A DNA stretch of 42,311 bases from Spirochaetia bacterium (lineage in GTDB: Bacteria > Spirochaetota > Spirochaetia > Sphaerochaetales > Sphaerochaetaceae). The translations under genes and the position numbers were made by a program. This document shows, piece by piece, positions 8,173-14,669 of this stretch. The notes beneath the pieces were generated by a model. It had not been told where the DNA came from and searched no databases. It saw only the letters and a list, made by a program, of their open reading frames with translations. The stretch is from NCBI GenBank assembly GCA_009930325.1, contig RZYO01000009.1, forward strand, positions 1 to 42,311, in the 5' to 3' direction. Position 1 is the first letter of the stretch. The number at the start of each line of letters is the position of its first letter.

Positions 8173-8250
8173 AAGGGCAGTCTAGGTATGACTTTATAAA
8201 GTAATTTGGCAAACGCTTTATAAATTAAGGTTCGATTCCTTTTTGCTCTT
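8173..8250 (+). ncRNA. tRNA-like cloverleaf element of unknown function
   Basis: Between two early genes lies a 78-base element that folds like a tRNA: 7-bp outer stem AAGGGCA (8173-8179)/TGCTCTT (8244-8250); a small arm GTC/GAC around TAGGTAT (8180-8192); a 9-bp perfect central hairpin TTTATAAAG (8193-8201)/CTTTATAAA (8216-8224); and a T-arm AAGG-TTCGATT-CCTT (8227-8241) whose loop matches the tRNA T-loop consensus. It is not a standard tRNA: the central loop is 14 bases and the stem is too long, there is no real variable region and no CCA. It could be a decayed phage tRNA, a tRNA mimic or a leader structure for the next gene. Confidence 0.4.
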
Positions 8251-8282
8251 TAAATATACGAAAAAAGACAAGGAGACCAGAA

Positions 8283-8582
8283 ATGGCAGCAACATACACA
8301 ATTAATAGTTCAACATTAGAAAAAATGATATCTGCAACTCAAATAATGAGTGAGGTAATGACAGAAATATTCACTGAAATAAAAAGGGAGGAAAATAAAG
8401 AAAAAGAAGAGATTTGGATTAATACAAGAGAAGCAGCTGAAATAGCTTCTCTAAGTGGTGGGGGTGTTCGGTACTTGATAACCACTGAACAACTTAAATG
8501 GAAAAGAAATGGTGGCCGTTATTTAGTCGAAAAAGGCTCATTAATGGATTACCTAACGAAAGAAAAGACAAATTTAAATTAG
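8283..8582 (+). CDS. Excisionase/AlpA-like HTH protein
   Basis: The 99-residue protein has an N-terminal helical region and a C-terminal winged helix of the excisionase/MerR-like type: EEIWINTREAAEIASLSGGG, then KWKRNGGRYLVEKGSLMDYL (residues about 46-92). This is the usual form of HTH_17 excision or DNA-recognition proteins. A strong AAGGAGA site precedes the ATG. It lies early in the element while the integrase is at the far end, so it could be the directionality factor for excision or an early regulator. Confidence 0.7.
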   Translation: MAATYTINSSTLEKMISATQIMSEVMTEIFTEIKREENKEKEEIWINTREAAEIASLSGGGVRYLITTEQLKWKRNGGRYLVEKGSLMDYLTKEKTNLN

Positions 8583-8601
8583 AAATTAGGAGGAAACCTT
8601 T

Positions 8602-8943
8602 ATGAGTTATAAAGCTGTTTCAAAAATTGGTGATATTGGAAGTGGAGTAATTGAGGAACAATTTAATAGATCTTTAAGCAAAGTTCTAGAAAATATTGAA
8701 GACCCTGCAACAGAAGCAACCAATACTAGAAAGATTACTTTAGGAATAACCTTCAAACCTACTAAGGATAGAGGATTAGCTGAAGTAGAAATTAAATGTT
8801 CTGAAGCCTTGGCTCCAGTTAAATCAGATAAAGTATCTGTATTAATTGATAGGGATGTTAGTGGGGAATTGATAATCAAAACAAAAGAACCTGAGACCCA
8901 ATTAATTTTGGATATTGTTGAAGGAGAAAGACATGTACAGTAA
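8602..8943 (+). CDS. Conserved phage early protein (113 aa)
   Basis: The protein has the layout of a small early protein known from Firmicutes-type phages, sometimes annotated 'replication terminator protein': an amphipathic N-terminus (GVIEEQFNRSLSKVLENIEDPATEATNTR), then beta-strand-rich RKITLGITFKPTKDRG and a C-terminus ending in a predicted strand. The function is not known. AGGAGG lies upstream of the ATG. Its end overlaps the start of the DUF2303 gene by 11 bases, as commonly seen for this pair in phage early operons. Confidence 0.6.
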   Translation: MSYKAVSKIGDIGSGVIEEQFNRSLSKVLENIEDPATEATNTRKITLGITFKPTKDRGLAEVEIKCSEALAPVKSDKVSVLIDRDVSGELIIKTKEPETQLILDIVEGERHVQ

Positions 8944-9655
8944 TCAAAGTGATGCAGCAGTAATTGTCGAAGCTGCAAGAAAGAATCAAATTGTTGAAGT
9001 AGATGGAATAACATACAGTAATGATTCTTTTAGTAGAGTAAAAAGGATTCCTCGCCTTCAGGTTTTAACTTTATCATCAATAGAAGCTCTTTCAAATTTT
9101 ATCAGTGATGATATACAAAAAGTTTTAGTAAATCCAATAATTTTAATTTCAAAATCTCACGAAGTTAAATTGTTTAATGAACCAGATAAAGAAATGTTAG
9201 AAAGAGATTTAGTTGCAAAAGTTGAAAATCCATTAGAACCATTTTCATTTAATAACTATATGAATGTTGAAAACATGATTATTCAATTACAAACAAAATT
9301 TATCAGAAATGACACAGTAGATAAATTGTTAAAATTATTGAGTTCAATTGGAACAACTCAAGATATCGGTTTAAAGGATAATGGAGTATCTCAATCAATA
9401 AGTGTAAAAAGGGGCGTTAGTGCTGCAAGTTTAGAGGAAGTAGAATTACCTAAAGTATTAAGGCTTAAACCAATTCGTATATTCACAGAATGTGAGCAAG
9501 TTGAATCAAATTTCTTGTTTAGAATTAAACAAGATGGAGATATTCCCTATGTGGCCTTAATGGATATAGACCCAACAGAATGGAAACTAAAGGCTAGTGA
9601 ATCAATTTCAAAAAAAATGAAAGATTATGGAATCACATTACCAATTTATTACTAA
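8933..9655 (+). CDS. DUF2303 family phage protein
   Basis: The 240-residue protein resembles the DUF2303 (YfdQ-like) phage family: an N-terminal short region, a central segment with LQVLTLSSIEALSNFI, a long middle, and the late KVLRLKPIRIFTECEQVESNFLFRI block. The start at 8933 was chosen because AAGGAG lies seven bases upstream; an in-frame TTG at 8915 is less likely. It is translationally coupled to the preceding gene and shares one base with the HNH gene that follows. Role in phages is unknown; position suggests an early, recombination or replication-linked function. Confidence 0.7.
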   Translation: MYSNQSDAAVIVEAARKNQIVEVDGITYSNDSFSRVKRIPRLQVLTLSSIEALSNFISDDIQKVLVNPIILISKSHEVKLFNEPDKEMLERDLVAKVENPLEPFSFNNYMNVENMIIQLQTKFIRNDTVDKLLKLLSSIGTTQDIGLKDNGVSQSISVKRGVSAASLEEVELPKVLRLKPIRIFTECEQVESNFLFRIKQDGDIPYVALMDIDPTEWKLKASESISKKMKDYGITLPIYY

Positions 9656-9921
9656 TGGCTGATAAGAGAAGAACTAAAAAACATGTCTGTAAAATATGTG
9701 GTAAAAGCGGGGTAACTGAAATTCATCATGTATTTTATGGACAGTTTAGAAAGAAATCAGAGAATTTGGACCTTGTGATTGAAGTTTGTCCTACTTGCCA
9801 TAGAGAGATTCATAGAGATCCTAAAAAATATAAATGGCTCAAAAAAAAATATCAAAGACAGTGGGAAAAGAATAATTCACATGAAAACTGGATGCAAATA
9901 TTTAATAGAAGTTGGTTATAA
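9655..9921 (+). CDS. Small HNH-type zinc protein, putative phage nuclease
   Basis: The 88-residue protein has two CxxC pairs, CKIC at residues 12-15 and CPTC at 46-49, and HH at 25-26 with a following CHREIH, the arrangement of a compact zinc-stabilised HNH nuclease (EIHHVFYG ... VEVCPTCHREIH). The C-terminus is basic and aromatic. The start shares one base with the stop of the DUF2303 gene. Such small HNH proteins in phage early operons take part in recombination or packaging-associated cutting; which applies here is unknown. Confidence 0.7.
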   Translation: MADKRRTKKHVCKICGKSGVTEIHHVFYGQFRKKSENLDLVIEVCPTCHREIHRDPKKYKWLKKKYQRQWEKNNSHENWMQIFNRSWL

Positions 9922-9959
9922 GATAATAATCCAAAAAATTGAAAACAAGAAGGTAAAAA

Positions 9960-10475
9960 ATGGAAAAGTATATTGGCACAAAAGAAATTGAAGCAACAGA
10001 AATGAATAGAGAGGACTACAACCAATTAAGAGGTTGGAAAGTTCCTATTAATGAAAATCCACTCGATGAAGGTTATTTGGTTGAATATCAAAATCAAAAA
10101 CCAAATGTAGAAGGATTTAAAGGCTATGTTTCCTGGAGTCCAAAAGAAGTGTTTGAAAAAGCATATAAACGAGTAGATTCAATGACGTTTGGCTTGGCAA
10201 TAGAGGCTATGAAAAAAGGTCATAAAGTTGCAAGAAAAGGTTGGAATGGTAAAAACATGTTTATTGTTTACATGGGTCCTTTATATTTACCTCCCTACAA
10301 CACAGAAGATACAAATCGTAAAGTCAATGACAGAACAGCTAAATGGATTGGAGAAGATACGCCATTAGATTCGCAAGGGTATTTTGCAATGTTTACAGCT
10401 AATATGAAATGGCAACCAGGATGGTTAGCAAGTCAAGCAGATATGTTGGCTGAAGATTGGATGATTCTTCAATAA
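9960..10475 (+). CDS. Tad2-like (DUF2829) protein with extra N-terminal domain, anti-Thoeris candidate
   Basis: The C-terminal half (residues about 74-171) matches DUF2829/Tad2: MTFGLAIEAMKKGHKVARKGWNGKNMFI, followed later by PGWLASQADMLAEDWMIL. Tad2 is the phage anti-defence protein known to bind and sequester the Thoeris signal (a cyclic ADP-ribose isomer). The first 73 residues (RGWKVPINENPLDEGYLVEY ... YVSWSPKEVFEKAY) are a separate small domain that is often found in front of DUF2829 in phages. A GAAGGT site lies before the ATG. Family assignment is strong; anti-Thoeris activity is inference since not all DUF2829 members were tested. It lies in the early operon, where an anti-defence gene would need to be. 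Confidence 0.8.
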   Translation: MEKYIGTKEIEATEMNREDYNQLRGWKVPINENPLDEGYLVEYQNQKPNVEGFKGYVSWSPKEVFEKAYKRVDSMTFGLAIEAMKKGHKVARKGWNGKNMFIVYMGPLYLPPYNTEDTNRKVNDRTAKWIGEDTPLDSQGYFAMFTANMKWQPGWLASQADMLAEDWMILQ

Positions 10476-10503
10476 ATCAATAGCAAGAAAAAAGGGGTAA
10501 TCA

Positions 10504-11058
10504 ATGAAAAAAGAATTATTAATAAAAAAACTTAATGAGATTGGAGACAGTAAGAAATTAAATTGTAATACAGAAATGATTTATTATTTTTTGAGTGGAT
10601 ATATGCTAATCATAAATAACCAAAATAGATTATTGGTTTTTTATGATGATGAAATAATTTCCAAAACTTCAATTGATGATCTAAAAATTGAAAAGAATGA
10701 TAAAACCTTAAAATTAATTTTACCTAATTTTAATTTACAGATTCCACTTTATTCAAAACAAGAAAGAATTGTACATATTACAGCTGATAGTTTTCAAATA
10801 AAGTTTGTTGATGAAAGTGAAACTAAATCAGTAGGTGAAGAGATTATTAAAATTTCTAATCAAGTAGAAAGAATAGGTTTAGTAATTGATAGACTTGATA
10901 ATTTGATTGCTGGATTAAAAAATAAATATATACCTGATTCTTTGCATATTACATGCTTAGAGGGATTATTACCAGAAATAGCTAAAAGTTTAGTCGAAAT
11001 CTATTCTTGTCTGGGCGGTGATAAAAATACCTGGGCTTTTGAGGTGAAAGATGCCTAA
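10504..11058 (+). CDS. Unknown phage protein (184 aa)
   Basis: I do not recognise this protein. The first 100 residues look beta-rich (SGYMLIINNQNRLLVFYDDEI), the rest helical. It lacks cysteines in zinc-like order, a P-loop and membrane segments. An AAAGGGGT site is upstream of the ATG. The last eight bases overlap the start of the next small gene, so it belongs to the early operon between the Tad2-like and VRR-NUC genes. Confidence 0.6.
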   Translation: MKKELLIKKLNEIGDSKKLNCNTEMIYYFLSGYMLIINNQNRLLVFYDDEIISKTSIDDLKIEKNDKTLKLILPNFNLQIPLYSKQERIVHITADSFQIKFVDESETKSVGEEIIKISNQVERIGLVIDRLDNLIAGLKNKYIPDSLHITCLEGLLPEIAKSLVEIYSCLGGDKNTWAFEVKDA

Positions 11059-11224
11059 AAAATATTCAAAGTATAAATGCACAAATACATTAATTAGTGA
11101 CCGATTTTGTTTTGAAAAGGACAAGGTTTATGAAATTGATATTGAAAGAAGCATGTTAAAGCTAACTGAAAATATAGATTTTGTATTAACAAGACGAGAA
11201 TTAATGTTTTTTGAAGAAGTATAA
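11051..11224 (+). CDS. Small hypothetical phage protein (57 aa)
   Basis: This short gene begins inside the end of the preceding gene (8-base overlap) with GAGGTGAAAG just before its ATG at 11051. It encodes a basic, beta-type 57-residue protein beginning MPKKYSKYKCTNTLISDRF and ending in FFEEV. No family is recognised. Overlap, ribosome site and composition support it as real. Confidence 0.6.
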   Translation: MPKKYSKYKCTNTLISDRFCFEKDKVYEIDIERSMLKLTENIDFVLTRRELMFFEEV

Positions 11225-11228
11225 AAAA

Positions 11229-11306
11229 CCTCTAGTCTTTATGCGAGAGACTAGAGGAGGGAGGTATTCAACATGAGCACCAACATTTATGAGTTCATAA
11301 TACCTC
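11229..11306 (+). promoter_or_regulatory. Two-hairpin leader around a strong ribosome binding site
   Basis: A perfect 10-bp hairpin CCTCTAGTCT (11229-11238)/AGACTAGAGG (11248-11257) is followed at once by a GGAGGGAGG ribosome site. GAGGTATT (11261-11268) is exactly complementary to AATACCTC (11299-11306), which ends immediately before the ATG at 11307; the pair would hide that ribosome site and brackets a 14-codon ORF. Read leftward, the first hairpin is followed by six T residues, so it could also terminate antisense transcription. Confidence 0.5.
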
Positions 11307-11317
11307 ATGAAAATTAG
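11273..11317 (+). CDS. Possible 14-codon leader peptide
   Basis: ATG at 11273 follows a very strong GGAGGGAGG site by nine bases and opens a 14-residue frame (MSTNIYEFIIPHEN) that stops at 11317, overlapping the next ORF start by 11 bases. It may be a leader peptide whose translation opens the complementary bracket and couples to the 61-residue gene. It is too short to prove by composition. Confidence 0.35.
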   Translation: MSTNIYEFIIPHEN

Positions 11318-11492
11318 ATATACAAGAGAGGTGATGAAAGTGCTGTATGAAATTAATAAATTGATAAAAAAGGGGAAGAAACTTGCAATGAATCACAAAC
11401 TTAAATTTGTAGGATTAACAATAGTAAGTGGAGAGTATGCACAAGTAACATATCATTTGGAAGTCCCTGAAAAGGGGATAGAGCTTAATTAA
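11307..11492 (+). CDS. Small basic phage protein (about 52-61 aa)
   Basis: A short protein that is basic in its N-terminal half and ends in LEVPEKGIELN. Three starts are possible: ATG 11307 (no Shine-Dalgarno of its own, but coupled to the 14-codon frame), ATG 11334 or GTG 11340, both near the GAGAGGTG site at 11326-11333. The shorter starts are attractive on ribosome-site grounds. The sequence KFVGLTIVSGEYAQVTYHLEV looks like two beta strands. No family recognised. Confidence 0.45.
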   Translation: MKIRYTREVMKVLYEINKLIKKGKKLAMNHKLKFVGLTIVSGEYAQVTYHLEVPEKGIELN

Positions 11493-11493
11493 T

Positions 11494-11880
11494 ATGAATG
11501 AGGCGTTTGCAAATATAAAAAAAATGAACCTGGAAGAAGAAGCAATTCAAAGGGCTATTGTTCAGTACTTAGAAATCAAAAAACATTATTTCTATTCAAT
11601 ACCAAATGAAGCAATTGGAGCAGGCAAAAATAAGCAGCAAGCCGTTGCACGAGGTCATAAGCTTAAACTAATGGGAAGAAGGGCCGGTGTAGCGGATTTG
11701 CATGTTTATTGGAGATTTGGAGGAGATTCTTATCTAGAGGTAAAAAGATTTAATGGAATCCAATCAAAATCACAAAAAGCTTTTGAAGCGGAAATGAAAT
11801 CAAGAGGCGTGAAATATTTTATTGTTAGATCAGTAGAAGATGTAATTGAAATTGAAAATAAGTTAAGAGGAAATAAATAA
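11494..11880 (+). CDS. VRR-NUC domain nuclease
   Basis: The 128-residue protein is a stand-alone VRR-NUC (PD-(D/E)xK superfamily) endonuclease as found in phages: EEEAIQRAIVQYLEIK at residues 11-26, GRRAGVADLHVYWR with the catalytic Asp near 69, YLEVKRF with the ExK pair near 78-80, and SKSQKAFEAEMKSRGVKYFIVRS at the end. Such proteins are Holliday-junction-resolvase-like nucleases in phage replication and recombination. It lies between small unknown genes and ssb in the replication part of the operon. Confidence 0.85.
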   Translation: MNEAFANIKKMNLEEEAIQRAIVQYLEIKKHYFYSIPNEAIGAGKNKQQAVARGHKLKLMGRRAGVADLHVYWRFGGDSYLEVKRFNGIQSKSQKAFEAEMKSRGVKYFIVRSVEDVIEIENKLRGNK

Positions 11881-12291
11881 ATGTTTAAGACTATTACTGA
11901 GTTACAAGAAGCAAAGGGTTTATGTCTAATAAACAGAAATGATTTAGAAATGAAAAAATATTTAGAATTTATTTATTCGAAATCAATAGAATCCTTTCCT
12001 TTGGATTATTCCTATTTAAATTTAGTAAAAAAGACATGTAATAAAGCTTCAGTACCAAATCAAATAACAAGGGCTTTTATAAGAGATTACTTTAAATGGA
12101 AGGATAATAATCCTGATAAACTGGTTAGTGTGAATCTATTTATTCTGAAGATTTATAAAGTCGATATATTAAGGTTGCTTAAAGAAGCTGAGCAAGATTA
12201 TCAAACGTACAAAGATAATGTATTAATCCCATACTTTCAGAGAAGAGAAGAATGGGTGAGTAACAATCAAAGAAAATTAAAGGGGGCTTGA
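11881..12291 (+). CDS. Unknown phage protein (136 aa) before ssb
   Basis: A helical protein with several aromatic positions and basic patches; no recognised domain. It begins directly after the VRR-NUC stop with an AGAGGAAA site in the end of that gene, and ends one base before the ssb start. Tight packing with ssb and VRR-NUC suggests a DNA-replication accessory role. Confidence 0.6.
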   Translation: MFKTITELQEAKGLCLINRNDLEMKKYLEFIYSKSIESFPLDYSYLNLVKKTCNKASVPNQITRAFIRDYFKWKDNNPDKLVSVNLFILKIYKVDILRLLKEAEQDYQTYKDNVLIPYFQRREEWVSNNQRKLKGA

Positions 12292-12292
12292 T

Positions 12293-12739
12293 ATGGATTT
12301 AAATCAAATATTTGTTGAAGGTAGAATTACAAAGGCTCCAGATATAAAAATATGTGTTGATGGAGAAACCTATTGTTGTCAATTTTCTATTGCTTGTAAT
12401 AGAAGAGAAAAGGTAAATAATGCTTGGGAATCAAAGCCCTCATATTTTTTTATTAATTCATTTTTAGCCAAAGATGATCCTTTATTAAATCATTTGAATA
12501 AAGGTGATTGTGTAGCCATACAAGGCTCAATGATTCAAAAAGAGAATATTTCATCCATGACAGGGAAGAAGTATATAAACTGGATTTTACAAGCACAAAA
12601 TGTAAAGAAAATTCAAATTTATACAAAGCCTCAAGTAACATATAATGCTGCATTAAAAGAGGATAATTTAAAAGAAATATATAGCCCTAAAAAGACATCA
12701 GAAAATGATTTATTTTCATTTAATGATATAACATTTTAG
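12293..12739 (+). CDS. ssb: Single-stranded DNA-binding protein
   Basis: The 148-residue protein has an SSB OB-fold layout: NQIFVEGRITKAPDIK at the N-terminus, a CQFSIACNRR strand, a YFFINSFLA strand and DCVAIQGSMIQKENI. Its acidic C-terminus (ENDLFSFNDITF) ends with a Phe, like the tail through which SSB binds replication partners, though not the classic DDDIPF. GGGGG lies before the ATG. It lies directly upstream of the replication initiation genes, and its stop is followed by an unusually structured 175-base leader. Confidence 0.85.
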   Translation: MDLNQIFVEGRITKAPDIKICVDGETYCCQFSIACNRREKVNNAWESKPSYFFINSFLAKDDPLLNHLNKGDCVAIQGSMIQKENISSMTGKKYINWILQAQNVKKIQIYTKPQVTYNAALKEDNLKEIYSPKKTSENDLFSFNDITF

Positions 12740-12746
12740 GTACTAT

Positions 12747-12822
12747 TTAGCTTTATGGGTTAAGTGGAAAGATATTATTTTTTTTACTTAGAAATTTCTG
12801 TTCGATTCAGAAAAAAAGCTAA
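12747..12822 (+). ncRNA. Three-way-junction RNA-like element after ssb
   Basis: An 8-bp outer stem TTAGCTTT (12747-12754)/AAAGCTAA (12815-12822) encloses a 10-bp hairpin TAAGTGGAAA (12761-12770) with TTTTTACTTA (12781-12790, two G-U pairs), and a 6-bp arm TTTCTG (12795-12800)/CAGAAA (12808-12813) with loop TTCGATT, the same loop, closed by G-C, as in the element at 8173-8250. It lies in the first part of a 175-base non-coding leader between ssb and the replisome organizer. Function unknown; it may be RNA or part of an origin. Confidence 0.4.
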
Positions 12823-12899
12823 CCCCTCCTCAGTCCGTATGGATGAGGTATCTAACCCCTTATTATCGGTCGGCGACTACCTTAGTGTCGCATCTTTTT
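12819..12899 (+). promoter_or_regulatory. Structured leader with terminator-like attenuator before the replisome organizer
   Basis: Direct repeats CTAACCCCT at 12819-12827 and 12852-12860 flank a hairpin (CCTCA-TCC-GTAT-GGA-TGAGG, 12828-12848). Then GCGAC (12873-12877)/GTCGC (12887-12891) forms a hairpin followed by TTTTT at 12895-12899, just before the AGGAG of the next gene. This looks like an intrinsic terminator that must be overcome for replication-gene expression, or an origin region. It is clearly richer in G+C than its surroundings. Confidence 0.45.
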
Positions 12900-12914
12900 A
12901 CTCTAGGAGACGAT

Positions 12915-13790
12915 ATGGCAACGAAGAAGAAATACTACTGGTTAAAACTTAATGATGACTTTTTTTCACGACCAAAAATTAAGAAATTAAGGAAGATTGC
13001 GGGTGGTGATACCTACACAATTATATATTTGAAATTGCAACTTTTGTCTTTGAAAGATGAAGGGAATTTATACTTTGAAGGAATAGAAGATACCTTCATT
13101 GAAGAGTTAGCTTTAACCCTTGATGAAGATGTTGATAATGTAAAAGTTACTATTCTTTTTTTAATAAACCAGGGACTAATTGAAGAGGTTGAAAAAGACG
13201 AATTTAGGCTAATTGAGACTCATGCAGCAATTGGTTGTGAAAGTGAGTCTACACAAAGAGTTAGACGTCATAGAGAAAAGAAAAAAGAGGCTAAATTGTT
13301 ACAATGTAACGCTGATGAAATAAAATGTAACACAGAGATAGAGATAGATATAGAGATAGATAAAGATAAAAAAGAAATAAACAAAGAAAAAAAAGTTTTT
13401 GAAAAATCTAAATTTGAAGAAGAAAACGAAAGTGTTTTATTTCTTTTCACAAAGTTCAAAGAAATTTGTGTGTCATTGCCTGAACCAAGAGATTTAACTA
13501 AAAAACGAAAAGCAGCTTTGCGGGGTAGACTGAAGGAATATGATCAGAAACAAATTATTGATGTTTTCCAGGCTGTTGAAGCTTCAGATTTCTTAACTAG
13601 GAGAGTTCAAACAAATAATTCATCATGGCCAGGAGCAACTTTTGATTGGATATTGACTCCTGCAAATTTTATAAAAATTCTTGAAGGAAATTATAAAAAC
13701 AAAGATTCGCCAGCAATAAAACCAAAAATAAATTTCAACAGATATGGAAATGAGCAAGATTTAAAAGAATTGCTAAAAGATGGTTTCTAG
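12915..13790 (+). CDS. Phage replisome organizer (replication initiator)
   Basis: The 291-residue protein matches the phage replisome organizer N-terminal family: KKYYWLKLNDDFFSRPKIKKLRKIAGGDTYTIIYLKLQL at residues 5-43, then a wing ending in LINQGLIEEVEKDEFRL. The middle (about 130-175) is charged and repetitive (EIEIDIEIDKDKKEINKEKK), a flexible linker; the C-terminal part (PEPRDLTKKRKAALRGRL, then WPGATFDWILTPANFIKILEGNY) is the usual replication-protein C-terminal. Start at 12915 follows AGGAG by six bases; the frame upstream to 12843 is open but lies in the structured leader. It likely binds the phage origin and recruits the loader encoded next. Confidence 0.85.
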   Translation: MATKKKYYWLKLNDDFFSRPKIKKLRKIAGGDTYTIIYLKLQLLSLKDEGNLYFEGIEDTFIEELALTLDEDVDNVKVTILFLINQGLIEEVEKDEFRLIETHAAIGCESESTQRVRRHREKKKEAKLLQCNADEIKCNTEIEIDIEIDKDKKEINKEKKVFEKSKFEEENESVLFLFTKFKEICVSLPEPRDLTKKRKAALRGRLKEYDQKQIIDVFQAVEASDFLTRRVQTNNSSWPGATFDWILTPANFIKILEGNYKNKDSPAIKPKINFNRYGNEQDLKELLKDGF

Positions 13791-13800
13791 GGGGTATAAC

Positions 13801-14520
13801 ATGAGCAACACAAAAACTTTTAGAGAGATGTATGAAAAAAATCATAAGAATTCTAACTCTAAATTGAAAATTGATAATTATCAAAAAATTGTGGAAGAGG
13901 AAAACATGAAACAAAAAAAACTTCAAGAACAAAAAAAACAATCAATAATTCAAAAAAATATTCAAAAATATTTTGAATCAGTGCCCGAACGGTTTAAAGA
14001 AGCTAGTTTCGAAAATTATATCGGAAATGAAAAAGAAAGAATGCTTGTTGAAAAACTTACTGGAGGCATTTTGTATGGCCCAAATGGTAATGGCAAAACA
14101 CATCTTGGCTATGCTGCATGCAGAAAAGTTGTGCTAGCTGGAGGGAAAGCTGAACTTATAAGAGTTTTTGATTTAATGATTGAGATTAAAAACGAATTTA
14201 ATAATCCAGGAACAATTGGATCTACAGTTGACCATTATGCAAAGCTTGATTATTTGGTGCTTGACGAGTGTGATAAATTTTTCAATTCACAAACTGAATA
14301 TTTGAGTTTAGTTTCATTGATTAACAAACGATACGAAACAGGTAAACCAACCCTAGCAATTAGCAATGCAAAGAATAAATCTGAAATAGCAACATATCTT
14401 AGCATTTCTTGTTTTGACAAGCTTAGAGATGGAGAAGATATTCCATTAATGTCGGAAAGCATGAGAGGTAGAGTTAAACAAATTGAATTAGCAAATCGAC
14501 AATCAAGTTTAAGGGCGTAG
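13801..14520 (+). CDS. DnaC-like helicase loader ATPase
   Basis: The 239-residue protein is an IstB/DnaC-like AAA+ ATPase. Seen: a charged N-terminal segment (residues 1-65) that would contact the helicase, Walker A YGPNGNGKTH at about 91-100, Walker B YLVLDECDKFF at about 150-160, sensor-type LAISNAKNK and a late SESMRGRV arginine segment. The start at 13801 follows AGGGGG; the preceding gene stops 11 bases upstream. It should load the host replicative helicase at the phage origin together with the replisome organizer. Confidence 0.85.
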   Translation: MSNTKTFREMYEKNHKNSNSKLKIDNYQKIVEEENMKQKKLQEQKKQSIIQKNIQKYFESVPERFKEASFENYIGNEKERMLVEKLTGGILYGPNGNGKTHLGYAACRKVVLAGGKAELIRVFDLMIEIKNEFNNPGTIGSTVDHYAKLDYLVLDECDKFFNSQTEYLSLVSLINKRYETGKPTLAISNAKNKSEIATYLSISCFDKLRDGEDIPLMSESMRGRVKQIELANRQSSLRA

Positions 14521-14628
14521 TAGCATGAAAAATGTAAAATTATAGCATTGGGCAAAATCTGCAAGCTGAGAGTGATTTATTGGCCTTTAGAATGAAAGTG
14601 AAAATAAATAAAATAAATAAAATATTAT

Positions 14629-14655
14629 CAGTTGTTCGGAAAAAACGAACAACTG
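14629..14655 (+). repeat. Perfect inverted repeat ahead of a small membrane protein gene
   Basis: CAGTTGTTCG (14629-14638) and CGAACAACTG (14646-14655) form a 10-bp stem with loop GAAAAAA. It is immediately followed by the GAGGGGAGA ribosome site at 14655-14663, with no T-run, so it is more likely a translational or operator element than a terminator. The stretch 14521-14669 holds no other supported feature. Confidence 0.5.
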
Positions 14656-14669
14656 AGGGGAGATTTAGA

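Noticed and set aside
8173-8250. Canonical phage tRNA
   Set aside because: T-arm and acceptor are convincing, but no 7-base anticodon loop with a 5-bp stem can be drawn and the CCA is absent.
12747-12899. Hammerhead or similar self-cleaving ribozyme
   Set aside because: No CTGATGA / GAAA core motif is present.
12843-12914. Upstream extension of the replisome organizer
   Set aside because: The frame is open, but the sequence is the structured leader and AGGAG precedes 12915, where similarity to the family starts.
13268-13459. Leftward Ser/Phe/Ile-rich frame
   Set aside because: It is the antisense of the low-complexity linker of the replisome organizer, with no ribosome site.
14580-14669. 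Longer form of the small membrane protein
   Set aside because: The extra 30 codons cross a perfect hairpin, and a strong ribosome site lies before 14670.
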